Shown here piece by piece: positions 52,301 through 61,771 of a DNA stretch of 64,000 bases. Under the pieces are notes generated by a model. The model had not been told where the DNA came from, searched no databases, and was given only the letters and a program-made list of their open reading frames with translations. The stretch lies in contig NZ_CP010849.1 in assembly GCF_000931445.1 (NCBI RefSeq), positions 3,472,001 to 3,536,000 of the forward strand, given 5' to 3'. Both the position numbers and the translations under genes were made by a program. Source of the stretch: Streptomyces cyaneogriseus subsp. noncyanogenus. GTDB taxonomy: Bacteria > Actinomycetota > Actinomycetes > Streptomycetales > Streptomycetaceae. Position 1 is the stretch's first letter. Each line of letters starts with the position of its first letter.

Positions 52301-54201
52301 CGGGTCCTCCGGTCCGCGGGTTGTGGGTGGCGTGTCGCGCGGTTCCCCGCGCCCTGGCCGGTCGCCGTCACGACCGCCAGGAGGGTGCCGAGTTCCACTT
52401 GCCGGCCCTCGGTGACGTGCAGGGCGTGCAGAGTGCCCGCCACCGGGGCCGAGATCTGGTGCTGCATCTTCATCGCCTCCAGCCAGAGCAGGGGCTGTCC
52501 GGCCTGTACGGGGGCTCCTTCGGACAGGCCGTCGGCGATGCGGACGACCGTGCCGGGCATGGGGGCGAGGAGGGAGCCCGGGGCGTGCTGGGCGGCCGGG
52601 TCGGGGAAGCGGGGCAGGGCGCGCAGGGCCGTCCGGCCGACGTGGATCTCGTCGCCGTACCGGGCCACCGGGTACGTGCGCCGGACGCCGTCCGCCTCCA
52701 GGACGACACGGCCGGCGTCGGCGTGCAGGACGCGGACGCCGTCGGCTTCCAGGCCGCCCGCGCGGGTGTGCCGGTAGCGGACCTCGTGTTCCTCGCCGGC
52801 CATGGCGTACCGCTTGGTCTGCGGCTGCGAGGGCAGGTTGCGCCAGCCGCCGAAGCGGGAGCGGCCGCGGGCGTCGGCGAGGGCGGCGGCCAGGGGGGCG
52901 AGCGGGTCGGGTCCGGGCCGGGTCAGTACGGCCAGGTGGCGGTCGTAGAAGCCGGTGTCCATACGGCCGGAGACGAACTCCTCGTGGCGCAGGGACCCCA
53001 CGAGCAGGTCGCGGTTGGTGACCGGCCCGTGGATCGCCGCCCGTTCCAGGGCGTCGGCCAGGACGCGGATCGCCTCCGCGCGCGTGGGGGCGTGGGCGAC
53101 GGCCTTGGCGAGCATCGGGTCGTAGTGGACGCCGATGTCGTCGCCGTCGGCGTAGCCGGTGTCCAGGCGGACGGTGCCGGGGACGGCGAGGCGGTGCAGG
53201 CGGCCGGTCTGCGGCGCCCAGTCGCGGGCGGGGTCCTCGGCGTAGAGGCGGGCCTCGACGGCGTGGCCCCGGGCGGGCGGGGGCTCGGCGGCCAGGGCGT
53301 GCCCTTCGGCGACGCGGATCTGCTCGGCGACGAGGTCGATGCCGTACACCGCCTCGGTGACGGGGTGTTCGACCTGGAGGCGGGTGTTCATCTCCAGGAA
53401 GTGGGCGCGCCCGCCGGCGACCAGGAACTCGACGGTCCCGGCGCCGGTGTAGTGGACGGCGCGGGCGGCGCGCTCGGCGACCGTGCGCAGTTCCCGGGCC
53501 AGTTCCTCGGTGAGCCCCGGGGCCGGGGCCTCCTCGATCACCTTCTGGTGGCGGCGCTGGAGGGAGCAGTCCCGGGTGCCGAGCGCCCACACGGTGCCGT
53601 GGGTGTCGGCGAGGATCTGCACCTCGACATGGCGGCCGTTCTCCAGGTAGGGCTCGACGAAGACCTCGCCGTCCCCGAAGGCGGCGGCGGCCTCCGCGCG
53701 GGCGGCAGCCAGCGCGGCGTCGAGGTCCCGCGCGTGCCGTACGACGCGCATGCCGCGCCCGCCGCCGCCCGCGGCGGCCTTGACCAGCACCGGCAGATCG
53801 GCCTCGGTGACCTGCCGCAGCGGCGCGATGCCCAGCAGCTCCTTGGCGCGGGTCTTGGACGCCATCGCCTCGATCGCCTCCGGGGGCGGCCCGATCCAGG
53901 TCAGGCCCGCGTCCTGGACGGCGCGCGCGAATCCGGCGTTCTCGGAGAGGAAGCCGTAGCCGGGGTGCACGGCGTCCGCCCCGGCGGCGAGCGCCGCCTT
54001 CACGATCGCCTCGCCGCGCAGATAGGTCTCGGCGGGCGCCGCCCCCGGCAGCCGTACCGCGGCGTCGGCCTCGCGCGTGTGCAGGGCGTTCTCGTCGGGG
54101 TCGGAATGGACGGCGACCGTGCGGATGCCCAGCGCGCGGCAGGTACGGAAGATCCGGCAGGCGATCTCGCCCCGGTTGGCGACGAGCAGGCTGGTGATCA
54201 C
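52297..54201 (-). CDS. Acyl-CoA carboxylase alpha subunit (biotin carboxylase + BCCP)
   Basis: A 634-residue subunit. Biotin carboxylase comes first (SLLVANRGEIACRIFRTCRA; KAAAGGGGRGMRVVRHARDL, ATP-grasp loop; RRHQKVIEEAPAP; FLEMNTRLQVEHPVTEAVYG). A middle domain and a C-terminal biotinyl domain with WLEAMKMQHQIS (biotinyl Lys in AMKM) follow. The stretch between SKTRAKEL and VTEADLPVLVKAA looks about 7-9 residues shorter than in the MCC/GCC alpha relatives I recall. It could be a natural indel. GTG start at 54201, nine bases after the carboxyltransferase stop; presumably complexes with that product. Confidence 0.93.
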   Translation of the reverse strand: MITSLLVANRGEIACRIFRTCRALGIRTVAVHSDPDENALHTREADAAVRLPGAAPAETYLRGEAIVKAALAAGADAVHPGYGFLSENAGFARAVQDAGLTWIGPPPEAIEAMASKTRAKELLGIAPLRQVTEADLPVLVKAAAGGGGRGMRVVRHARDLDAALAAARAEAAAAFGDGEVFVEPYLENGRHVEVQILADTHGTVWALGTRDCSLQRRHQKVIEEAPAPGLTEELARELRTVAERAARAVHYTGAGTVEFLVAGGRAHFLEMNTRLQVEHPVTEAVYGIDLVAEQIRVAEGHALAAEPPPARGHAVEARLYAEDPARDWAPQTGRLHRLAVPGTVRLDTGYADGDDIGVHYDPMLAKAVAHAPTRAEAIRVLADALERAAIHGPVTNRDLLVGSLRHEEFVSGRMDTGFYDRHLAVLTRPGPDPLAPLAAALADARGRSRFGGWRNLPSQPQTKRYAMAGEEHEVRYRHTRAGGLEADGVRVLHADAGRVVLEADGVRRTYPVARYGDEIHVGRTALRALPRFPDPAAQHAPGSLLAPMPGTVVRIADGLSEGAPVQAGQPLLWLEAMKMQHQISAPVAGTLHALHVTEGRQVELGTLLAVVTATGQGAGNRATRHPQPADRRTR

Positions 54202-54209
54202 GGGTTCCC

Positions 54210-56039
54210 TCACATCCGGAAGACGCCGAAGCCGCCCCGTACGCCCTCGTAGGGCGCGGTGTGGACGGCGGACAGGCACAGGCCGAGGACGGTGCGGGTG
54301 TCGCGCGGGTCGATGACGCCGTCGTCGTACAGCCGCCCGGACAGGAACATCGGCAGCGACTCGGACTCGATCTGCTGCTCCACCATGGCGCGCAGGGCGG
54401 CGTCCGCTTCCTCGTCGTACGGCTTCCCCTTGGCGGCGGCGGACTGCCGGGCGACGATCGACAGGACGCCGGCGAGCTGCTGCGGGCCCATGACGGCCGA
54501 CTTGGCGCTGGGCCAGGCGAACAGGAAGCGCGGGTCGTAGGCGCGTCCGCACATGCCGTAGTGCCCGGCGCCGTAGGAGGCGCCCATGAGGACGGACAGG
54601 TGCGGGACGGTCGAGTTGCTCACCGCGTTGATCATCATCGCGCCGTGCTTGATGATCCCGCCCTGCTCGTAGCGGCTGCCGACCATGTAGCCGGTGGTGT
54701 TGTGCAGGAACAGCAGCGGGATGTCGCGCTGGTTGGCGAGCTGGATGAACTGGGCGGCCTTCTGCGACTCCTCGCTGAAGAGGACGCCCCGGGCGTTGGC
54801 GAGGATGCCGACGGGGTAGCCGTGCAGGCGGGCCCATCCGGTGGCCAGGCTGGTGCCGTACAGCGGCTTGAACTCGTCGAAGTCGGAGCCGTCGACGAGC
54901 CGGGCGATCACCTCGCGCGGGTCGAAGGGGATCCGCAGGTCGCCGGGGACGATCCCGAGCAGCTCCTCGGGGTCGTACTTCGGCGGCTCGGCGGGGCCGG
55001 GGTCCGGGTACGCCTTGCGGTGGTTGAGCCGGGCGACCACCCGCCGCGCCTGGCGCAGGGCGTCGGGCTCGTCGACGGCGAAGTGGTCGGCGAGGCCGGA
55101 GACGCGCGCGTGCATCCCGGCGCCGCCCAGGGACTCGTCGTCGCTCTCCTCGCCGGTGGCCATCTTCACCAGCGGCGGCCCGCCGAGGAACACCTTCGCC
55201 CGCTCCTCGACCATGATCACGTGGTCGGACATGCCGGGGATGTAGGCGCCGCCGGCCGCGGAGTTGCCGAAGACGACGGCGACGGTCGGGATCCCGGCGG
55301 CGGACAGCCTCGTCATCGTATAACTTCGTATAATGTATGCTATACGAAGTTATTACGCAGGCCAAGGCCCTCGGCGAATGGCTGCGCTCCCGCCACCTGG
55401 ACATCCCGGAGGCCCTGCTGTGACCGTCCTCCCCTCCGCGCTGGACACCCTCGTATAACTTCGTATAATGTATGCTATACGAAGTTATTACGAGTTGCCG
55501 AAGACGACGGCGACGGTCGGGATCCCGGCGGCGGACAGCCTCGTCAGGTCCCGGAAGATCGCGCCCCCGGGGATGAAGATCTCCTTCTGCGCGGGCAGGT
55601 CGGCGCCGCCGGACTCCACCAGGCTGACGCAGGGCAGCCGGTTGGCGAGGGCGATGTCGTTGGCGCGCAGCGCCTTCCGCAGGCTCCAGGGGTTGCTGGC
55701 GCCGCCGCGCACGGTGGGGTCGTTGGCGGTGATCAGGCACTCGACGCCCTCGACGACCCCGATGCCGGTGACGAGGGAGGCCCCCACGGTGTACTCGCTG
55801 CCCCAGGCGGCCAGCGGCGACAGCTCCAGGAACGGGGTGTCCGGGTCGAGCAGCAGCTCGATGCGTTCGCGGGCGAGGAGCTTGCCGCGCCGCCGGTGCC
55901 GCTCGACGTACTTCTCGCCGCCGCCCGCGAGCGCCTTGGCGTGCTCGGCGTCGAGGTCGGCGAGCTTGGCGAGCATGGCCTCGCGGTTGGCCGCGTAGGC
56001 GGGGTCGCGGGTGTCCAGCGCGGAGGGGAGGACGGTCAC
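54210..56039 (-). CDS. Acyl-CoA carboxylase beta (carboxyltransferase) subunit, split in this assembly by an artefactual insert
   Basis: Real coding is 56039-55547 joined to 55315-54210 (493 + 1106 = 1599 bases, 532 residues). It encodes the carboxyltransferase of a geranyl-/methylcrotonyl-CoA-type carboxylase: [80 protein letters not shown] and [20 protein letters not shown]. The 231-base block 55316-55546 carries two loxP linkers and introduces stops in this frame. Taking it out restores frame exactly, so the gene is probably intact in the organism. GTG start overlaps the upstream stop (GTGA, 56036-56039). Confidence 0.93.
55262..55315 (-). repeat. 54-bp duplicated flank, copy 1
   Basis: Identical over 54 bases to 55493-55546. 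It encodes [18 protein letters not shown] of the carboxyltransferase. The duplication surrounds the linker block and has no biological rationale. Confidence 0.97.
55316..55357. other. 42-bp loxP circularisation linker (454 paired-end), copy 1
   Basis: loxP proper lies at 55320-55353: arms ATAACTTCGTATA and TATACGAAGTTAT with spacer ATGTATGC. It is flanked by TCGT and TACG, giving 42 bases, which is the 454 Titanium paired-end linker as I remember it. This is technical sequence, not organismal DNA. Confidence 0.95.
55358..55450. other. Inverted 93-bp copy of 56009-56101
   Basis: The block between the two linkers is the exact reverse complement of 56009-56101 (junction of the AtuA-like gene end and carboxyltransferase start). 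It reflects a mis-joined mate read. Confidence 0.95.
55451..55492. other. 42-bp loxP circularisation linker (454 paired-end), copy 2
   Basis: Identical to 55316-55357 and in the same orientation; loxP core at 55455-55488. Confidence 0.95.
55493..55546 (-). repeat. 54-bp duplicated flank, copy 2
   Basis: Second copy of 55262-55315; one of the two is spurious. Confidence 0.97.
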
Positions 56040-57712
56040 AGCAGGGCCTCCGGGATGTCCAGGTGGCGGGAGCGCAGCCATTCGCCGAGGGCCTTGGCCT
56101 GCGGGTCGAAGCGGGCCTGCGCGGCGGCGCCCGCGCCGAGGATCCCCTCGACGACGAAGTTCAGGGCGCGCAGGTTCGGCAGGATGTGCCGGGTGACCGG
56201 CAGGGGGCGGGCCTCGGGGACGAGCTCCCGGAACCGCTCGGCCGTCAGCTCGTGGGCGAGCCACCGCCAGGCGTCCTCGGTACGGGCCCACACCCCGACG
56301 TTGGCGTTCCCGCCCTTGTCCCCGCTGCGGGCACCCGCGACGAGTCCGAGGGGCGCGCGGCGGACGGGGCCGGGCGGCAGCGGAGCGGGGAGGGCCGGTT
56401 CGCCGAGCGGGCGCAGGGGGCGGGTGTCCTCAGGCGGCGCCACGGCGACCCGGCGCCCGTCGTCGAGGACGGCCACATGGCCGACGTCGCCCTGCGGGAC
56501 GTACGCCTCCTCGAAGACCCCGTAGGGCGAGCCCTTCCCGGGTGGCGCGAGCACATGGAAGCCGGGGTAGCCGGCGAGGGCGAGTTCCACCGCGGCGGCG
56601 GTCAGCGGCCGTCCGACTACGGCCTGGTCCGGGTCGCGGACGACCAGCCGGAGCAGGGCGCTCGCCGTCTCCTCGGTCTCCGCGTCGGGCCGGTCGGTAC
56701 GCACCAGCTCCCACCGGACCTCGGCGGGCGGCGCCTTGGCGAGCACGTCGCCCATCTGCTCCCGCACCAGCGCCGCCTTGGCCTCGATGTCCAGGCCGGT
56801 CAGCACGAAGGCGACCTCGTTGCGGAAGCCGCCGAGCCGGTTGACGCCGACCTTGAGCGCGGGCGGCGGTGCCTCCCCCCGCACCCCCTCGATCCGCACC
56901 CGGTCGGGGGCCTCCTGGCTCAGCCGTACGGTGTCCAGCCGGGCGGTGACATCGGGTCCGGCGTAGCGTGCGCCGCCGGTCTCGTAGAGCAACTGCGCGG
57001 TGACCGTGCCGACGTCGACGAAGCCGCCCGTGCCGGGGTGCTTGGTGATGACCGAGCTGCCGTCGGCGTGGATCTCGGCCAGCGGGAACCCGGGCCGGCG
57101 GACGTCGCCCTCCCGGAAGAAGGCGTAGTTGCCGCCGGTCGCCTGCGTCCCGCACTCCAGCACATGCCCGGCGACGACGGCGCCCGCGAGCCGGTCGTGG
57201 TCCGCCGGGCCCCAGCCGAAGTGGGCGGCGGCGGGCCCGCTGACCAGGGCGGCGTCCGTCACCCGGCCGGTGACGACGATGTCGGCGCCGGCGCGCAGGG
57301 CGGCGGCTGTCCCGAACCCGCCGAGGTAGGCGTGGGCGGCGAGGCTGCCGGGGTGGGCGGCGGTGAGGTCGTCGCCTTCGACGTGGGCGACGCGGACCGG
57401 GATGCCGAGCCGGCCGGCCAGTTCCCGTACGGCGTCGGCGAGTCCGGCCGGGTTGAGCCCGCCGGCGTTGGTGACGATCCGCACGCCCCGCTCGTGGGCG
57501 AGTCCGAGCGTGTCCTCGAGCTGCCGCGGGAAGGTGCGCGCGTACCCGGCGGCCGGGTCCTTCAGCCGGTCCCGGGCGAGGATCAGCATGGTCAGCTCGG
57601 CGAGGTAGTCCCCGGTGAGGACGTCCAGATCGCCGCCGGTCAGCATCTCGCGCAGGGCGTCGAAGCGGTCGCCGTAGAAGCCGGAGGCGTTGCCGATGCG
57701 CAGGACCGTCAT
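56036..57712 (-). CDS. AtuA-like acyclic terpene utilisation protein (DUF1446)
   Basis: A 558-residue protein of the AtuA/DUF1446 family. [20 protein letters not shown] and [20 protein letters not shown] open the family; [60 protein letters not shown] and, near the C-terminus, [20 protein letters not shown] are hallmarks. In Pseudomonas, AtuA is required for growth on citronellol, but its reaction is not known. Overlaps both neighbours by four bases. It is the strongest reason for reading the operon as terpenoid/branched-acid catabolism. Confidence 0.93.
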   Translation of the reverse strand: MTVLRIGNASGFYGDRFDALREMLTGGDLDVLTGDYLAELTMLILARDRLKDPAAGYARTFPRQLEDTLGLAHERGVRIVTNAGGLNPAGLADAVRELAGRLGIPVRVAHVEGDDLTAAHPGSLAAHAYLGGFGTAAALRAGADIVVTGRVTDAALVSGPAAAHFGWGPADHDRLAGAVVAGHVLECGTQATGGNYAFFREGDVRRPGFPLAEIHADGSSVITKHPGTGGFVDVGTVTAQLLYETGGARYAGPDVTARLDTVRLSQEAPDRVRIEGVRGEAPPPALKVGVNRLGGFRNEVAFVLTGLDIEAKAALVREQMGDVLAKAPPAEVRWELVRTDRPDAETEETASALLRLVVRDPDQAVVGRPLTAAAVELALAGYPGFHVLAPPGKGSPYGVFEEAYVPQGDVGHVAVLDDGRRVAVAPPEDTRPLRPLGEPALPAPLPPGPVRRAPLGLVAGARSGDKGGNANVGVWARTEDAWRWLAHELTAERFRELVPEARPLPVTRHILPNLRALNFVVEGILGAGAAAQARFDPQAKALGEWLRSRHLDIPEALL

Positions 57713-58503
57713 GGGGCGGCTCCCTTCGGCGGGCGGCCGGTGCCGGGCGGACCGGCGAACGCCTGGGCGAGGTCCAGCCAGCGGTCGGCGTCCGGGCCCT
57801 GGGCCCGCAGGGCGAGATCGGCGCGGTGGGCCCGCTGGGTGACGAGGAGGCAGAAGTCGAGGGCGGGGCCGGTGACGCGCTGGGGGGCGTCCTCCGGACC
57901 GTAGGCCCACAGGTCCCCGGCGGGTCCGGTCAGCTCGATGCGGAACGGCTCGGCGGGGGCCGGGAGGCCGTGGACGGCGTGGGCGAAGTCCCGGGTGCGG
58001 ACGCCGAGCCGGGCGATGTGGCGGATGCGGTCCGTGGGGGCGCGGGTGACACCGAGCGCGTCCGCGACGTCCAGCCCGTGCGCCCAGGTCTCCATGAGCC
58101 GGGCGGTCGCCATGGACGCGGCCGACATGGGCGGTCCGTACCAGGGGAAGCGGGCGCCGGGGGCCACGGCGCGCAGCGCCTCGTCCAGGGCCGCGCGTCC
58201 CTCGCGCCAGGCGGCCAGCAGCGCGGCGGGCGGGAGCGCGGCGCCCTCCTCGGCGCCCTCGTCCACGAAGGTGTCCGGCGCGGCGAGGGCCTGGCCGGCC
58301 AGGGCGCGGAAGCCGTCCGGGTCGGTGACCGCGAGCAGTGCCGCGCGGTCGGTCCAGGCGAGATGCGCGATCTGGTGGGCGATGGTCCAGCGGGGGGCGG
58401 GGGTGGGCAGCGACCACTGCTCGGGGGTCAAGTCGGCTACGAGCGCGTGGAGTTGGCGGCTTTCCTCGCGTAAGTCGTCGACCACGGGGGTGGGCTCGGG
58501 CAT
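57709..58503 (-). CDS. TIGR03084-type DinB/MDMPI-like metal-binding protein
   Basis: A 264-residue protein with the mycothiol-dependent maleylpyruvate isomerase-like four-helix fold. [40 protein letters not shown] (first metal His), [20 protein letters not shown] (second metal site: E..H) and [20 protein letters not shown]. The C-terminal SCP2-like lobe follows. First gene of the operon; promoter and a CAAGC palindrome lie upstream. Substrate unknown; possibly a thiol-dependent isomerase or ligand-binding step in the same pathway. Confidence 0.88.
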   Translation of the reverse strand: MPEPTPVVDDLREESRQLHALVADLTPEQWSLPTPAPRWTIAHQIAHLAWTDRAALLAVTDPDGFRALAGQALAAPDTFVDEGAEEGAALPPAALLAAWREGRAALDEALRAVAPGARFPWYGPPMSAASMATARLMETWAHGLDVADALGVTRAPTDRIRHIARLGVRTRDFAHAVHGLPAPAEPFRIELTGPAGDLWAYGPEDAPQRVTGPALDFCLLVTQRAHRADLALRAQGPDADRWLDLAQAFAGPPGTGRPPKGAAP

Positions 58504-58535
58504 GAGGGGAGCATGGCAGCGGGGGGAGAAACAAT

Positions 58536-58547
58536 CAAGCGTGCTTG
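58536..58547. promoter_or_regulatory. CAAGC-GT-GCTTG operator at the acyl-CoA operon promoter
   Basis: CAAGC (58536-58540) and GCTTG (58543-58547) form a perfect short palindrome in the AT-richer DNA just upstream of the operon's first gene (ATG at 58503). Its place and form suit binding by the operon's own TetR protein (49749-50357). Beyond it, 58560-58740 is a G-rich low-complexity stretch with no gene. Confidence 0.6.
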
Positions 58548-58740
58548 CATGAATTTGGGTGCCGGGCGGGACGGGTGTCTTGTTTCCGGCGCGTCCGTCG
58601 GTCGTCGGGGGTCGGCTCGCGGGGTGCGCGGGGGGGCGGGGAGGGGGGAGTGGGCGCGGGAAGGGACGGACCCGGGGGCGGGCGCGGGGGCGGGCGGGCG
58701 CGGGGGCCGCCGTGTCCGGGTTGACCGGGGCCCGTCGCCG

Positions 58741-59733
58741 TCATCCGGGGACGGCCCGGAACCGGCGCCGGTACTCGGTCGGGGTGGTGTCGAGCCGACG
58801 GCGGAAGGCTCGGATGAGGGTGTCCGTCGTACCGAAACCGCACAGGGTGACGATGCGTTCGAGCGTGGCGTCGGTGGACTCGAGCTGGTTGCGCGCCATT
58901 TCGACGCGGGCCGACTCGATGTAGGCGCTCGGGGTCATGCCGAGTTCGGCCTTGAAGATGCGGGTGACCTGCCGCTCGCCCAGATGCGCGTGGGCGGCGA
59001 GGTCCGCGACGGTGATCGGCTCGCCGATGTGGCGCATGATGTAGTGGCGCAGGTCCTCCACCCGCCGTGTCGTGGAGACGGGCTCCAGGGGGACGCTGAA
59101 CTGGCTCTGGCCGCTGGGCCGCTTGAGGTACATCACGAGCTGCCGGGCGACCCGCAGGGCGACGGCCTCGCCGAAGTCGTCGGCGACCAGGGCGAGGGAC
59201 AGGTCGAGGCAGGCGCTGATGCCCGCGCCGGTCCACACGTCCCCTTCGCGGATGAAGATGGGGTCGGCGTCGACCTCCACCTCCGGGTGGTCGGCGGCCA
59301 GTTGCTGCGCGGTCGACCAGTGGGTGGTGGCGCGCTTGCCGTCGAGCAGTCCGGCGGCGGCCAGGATGTGCGCCCCGACGCAGACGGACGTGACCCTGCG
59401 GGTGCGGCCGGCGAGCTTCTTCACCCACTCGACCACCACGGGGTCGGTGAGGGCGTGGACCCGGCGCCGGCTGTCGATCTCGACCGAGCCGGGCACCAGA
59501 AGGGTGTCGATGCTCCGCCCGGCCATCTCGTCGAAGGTGGCGTCGGGCAGGACCCGCACCCCGGCCGAGGTGGTGACCGGATCCATCGTCCGGGCGGCCA
59601 GCACCACCTGATAGCCCGTCTCGTCCTCCGTCTCCCGCGCCACCAGGGAGAACACCTCCGGCGGCCCGGTGACGTCGAGCAGGTCGACCCCCTCGAACAG
59701 CACGATGACGATGAGACGCCTGACGGTGCCCAT
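58741..59733 (-). CDS. GlxA-family AraC regulator with DJ-1/PfpI domain
   Basis: A 330-residue regulator. Residues about 8-190 are a DJ-1/PfpI-like amidotransferase fold (VIVLFEGVDLLDVTGPPEVF; VTSVCVGAHILAAAGLLDGK, the nucleophile-elbow Cys). Residues 230-325 hold two AraC HTH motifs (ITVADLAAHAHLGERQVTRI, LERIVTLCGFGTTDTLIRAF). GGGGGAT precedes the ATG. It faces away from the isochorismatase-family gene 162 bases off and probably controls it, a common arrangement. Confidence 0.93.
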   Translation of the reverse strand: MGTVRRLIVIVLFEGVDLLDVTGPPEVFSLVARETEDETGYQVVLAARTMDPVTTSAGVRVLPDATFDEMAGRSIDTLLVPGSVEIDSRRRVHALTDPVVVEWVKKLAGRTRRVTSVCVGAHILAAAGLLDGKRATTHWSTAQQLAADHPEVEVDADPIFIREGDVWTGAGISACLDLSLALVADDFGEAVALRVARQLVMYLKRPSGQSQFSVPLEPVSTTRRVEDLRHYIMRHIGEPITVADLAAHAHLGERQVTRIFKAELGMTPSAYIESARVEMARNQLESTDATLERIVTLCGFGTTDTLIRAFRRRLDTTPTEYRRRFRAVPG

Positions 59734-59895
59734 GATCCCCCCTGGCCGAGCCCACACCGATGTCCGGATCTGCAGGTTAGATGACATTGCCGACGCCCTG
59801 GGCGGACCGTAGGTTTCTGGACGTGGCCCTGACCGCGCGGAGGGGCCGCGAACCGAGCCGAACCTTGGCATGCACATCCTGTGGGGGGAATTTCC

Positions 59896-60486
59896 ATGGC
59901 TACGACGACTCTTCGGGCACTCAACGGCTTCGACGAGACGCCCGCCTCGCTCGCCGACTCGACCCTGATCCTGGTCGACTACCAGAACACCTACGTCGGT
60001 GGCGTGATGGAGCTGGACGGCTGGCAGGCCGCGCTCGACTCCGCCGCCGAGCTGCTGGGCCGCGCCCGTGAGGCCGGCGCGAAGGTCATCCACGTGGTGA
60101 ACGACGGCGGCGAGGGCACCCCGTACGACATCCGGGCCGAGATCGGCCAGATCCACCCGAGCGTGGCGCCCGTCGAGGGCGAGCCGGTCGTCGTGAAGAC
60201 GGTCCCGAACGGGTTCGTCGACACCGACCTCGGTGAGCGCGTGGACGCCGCCGGCAACAAGGACGTCATCGTCATGGGGTTCATGACGCACATGTGCGTG
60301 CTGTTCACCACGCAGGGTGCGTTCCTGCGGGGCAACCGGCCCACCGTCGTCGCCGACGCCTGCGCCACGCGCTCCCTGCCGGCCACCGGCGCCGAGCTGC
60401 CCGCCTCCCAGATCCACGACGGCGCGCTCGCGACCATCCGCGACCTCTACGGTGTCGTCGTCGAGTCCGGCAAGTCCCTCGTCTGA
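59896..60486 (+). CDS. Isochorismatase-family cysteine hydrolase
   Basis: A 196-residue hydrolase. The D-K-C triad is visible: Asp in LILVDYQNTYVGG, Lys in VVVKTVPNGFVDTD and Cys in MGFMTHMCVLFTTQGAFLRG. The family includes nicotinamidases and N-carbamoyl hydrolases; the true substrate is unknown. GGGGGGAA lies before the ATG. The codon usage shows many AAG/GTC pairs, in keeping with good expression. Regulated, one expects, by the divergent GlxA-type protein. Confidence 0.9.
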   Translation: MATTTLRALNGFDETPASLADSTLILVDYQNTYVGGVMELDGWQAALDSAAELLGRAREAGAKVIHVVNDGGEGTPYDIRAEIGQIHPSVAPVEGEPVVVKTVPNGFVDTDLGERVDAAGNKDVIVMGFMTHMCVLFTTQGAFLRGNRPTVVADACATRSLPATGAELPASQIHDGALATIRDLYGVVVESGKSLV

Positions 60487-61771
60487 CCGCCGGGCCGGGC
60501 GATCGGCCGGTCCCGGAAGCCGTACGGCCGGCCTGTCCGGCCCGTTCGGCTCGTCCACCTCGTCTGGCCGGTTCGGCTCGTTCGGCTGGTCCGGCCCGCT
60601 CGGCCTGTTCGACTTGTTCGACTGGTCTGGCCCGTCCGGCTCGTTCGGCCCGGTGTCCCGTACAGCCTGGTATCCCGTACGCCCTGTGCGTCCCGTGTGT
60701 CCCGTACGTCCGGTACGGCCCAGGTCCCGTTCGGGGATTCCGTACGGGAATCCCGTACGCCGTGGCGGTGGTCCGTCCGCCCCGTGGCAGCGGGCCCGTG
60801 TCCCCGTCGCGGGGACGGCAGCCGCCGCGGCCACCTGACGGCCGCCGCGCCCGCGCGTCCGCGACGGCGGCGGGTCACCGCCCACCGGTGACCGATCATC
60901 GCCCGGGTCCCTGACCGGCCACGGGCCGCCCACCGCTGCGCCGGCCACCGGCCGGCCACCGGTCCCGTACCGCTGCCCGCCCGGACGCCGGCGGCGGTGT
61001 CCGAGGCTCCGCCCTGCCACGGCCCCACCTGGACCGCGGCCGGACGGCGCCGCTCCCCCGCTCCACCGCGCCCGTGCGCGGTGGAGATCTCCTCCACCTC
61101 GCCCGCCGCACGAGCGGCGGGCGGGCGATCCCGGCAGCCCTGTCACGGCTGCCCCGGCAGCGGCAGGCCGGATTCCCGCCCCCCACCGCCGGCTGTCCCC
61201 GGCGGACCTCGGGATCCGCTCGTACCCACGCTCCCGCTGCCGGAGTTCCCTCCCCGTCCTCGACGACCGCTCCCCCGCCCCGGCGGGCCGCGGCCTCCCG
61301 GACGGCCACCGTCTCCTCCCCCCTCTGTGTCGGCGGATGTCCCGCGTGTGCAGGAGACGGCTCACCTTCACGTCGCCGCAATGGCTCCGCTTCGTCGCGC
61401 CCGCGCCGCAGCAGGCCGTCGGCCGGTCCCGTCCGCCCCGGCGCTCGTCACCGAGCACCGCGCGCGGGCAGGCCGTGCCGTCGCCGCCCGCTTCCCGGTC
61501 GCGTCGCGACACGGGTTCGTCCTCACCCGGAGGCCCTTCCCGCGGGGCGGCCCCGGCGCGGGCTTCTCCTCACCGGAAAGCCCGGGCGCGGGGCAGCCCC
61601 GGCACGTCCGCGGACCCGCGGCCCGCTCCGTGACATCGCGGTGCCCTTTCGCGCGCCGTCCCGCGCCCCGCTCAGCGCGGGAGGACACCGCACGCACCGT
61701 GCCCAGCACCCCGGATCTTCCCGACGCCCTCCCGCAGGCCGGAGAACGGCGTCTTCACCGAAAGGCTGACC
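60487..61771. other. Repeat-rich gene-free stretch of about 1.28 kb
   Basis: 60536-60660 is a degenerate 9-bp array of the type TCNGGCTNG (GTTCGGCTC, GTCCGGCCC, GTTCGACTT). 60655-60760 has repeated TCCCGTACG/TCCGTACGG units. The rest, to 61771, is GC-rich with only shadow frames that lack ribosome sites or normal codon bias. The promoter of the next gene must lie near its right end. Confidence 0.6.

Noticed and set aside
55316..55492. Genuine Cre/loxP engineering (floxed cassette or scar)
   Set aside because: The flanks extend the loxP core to the exact 42-base 454 linker. The intervening DNA is an inverted scrap of adjacent genome, and no marker is present. Engineered scars normally hold one loxP and do not duplicate 54 bases.
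52297..55740. 1147-residue fusion of carboxylase subunits
   Set aside because: It reads the carboxyltransferase region and linkers out of frame; only the part from 54201 downward is the real biotin-carboxylase subunit.
60536..60760. CRISPR-like array
   Set aside because: Units are 9 bp, degenerate and contiguous with no unique spacers; simple tandem repeats.
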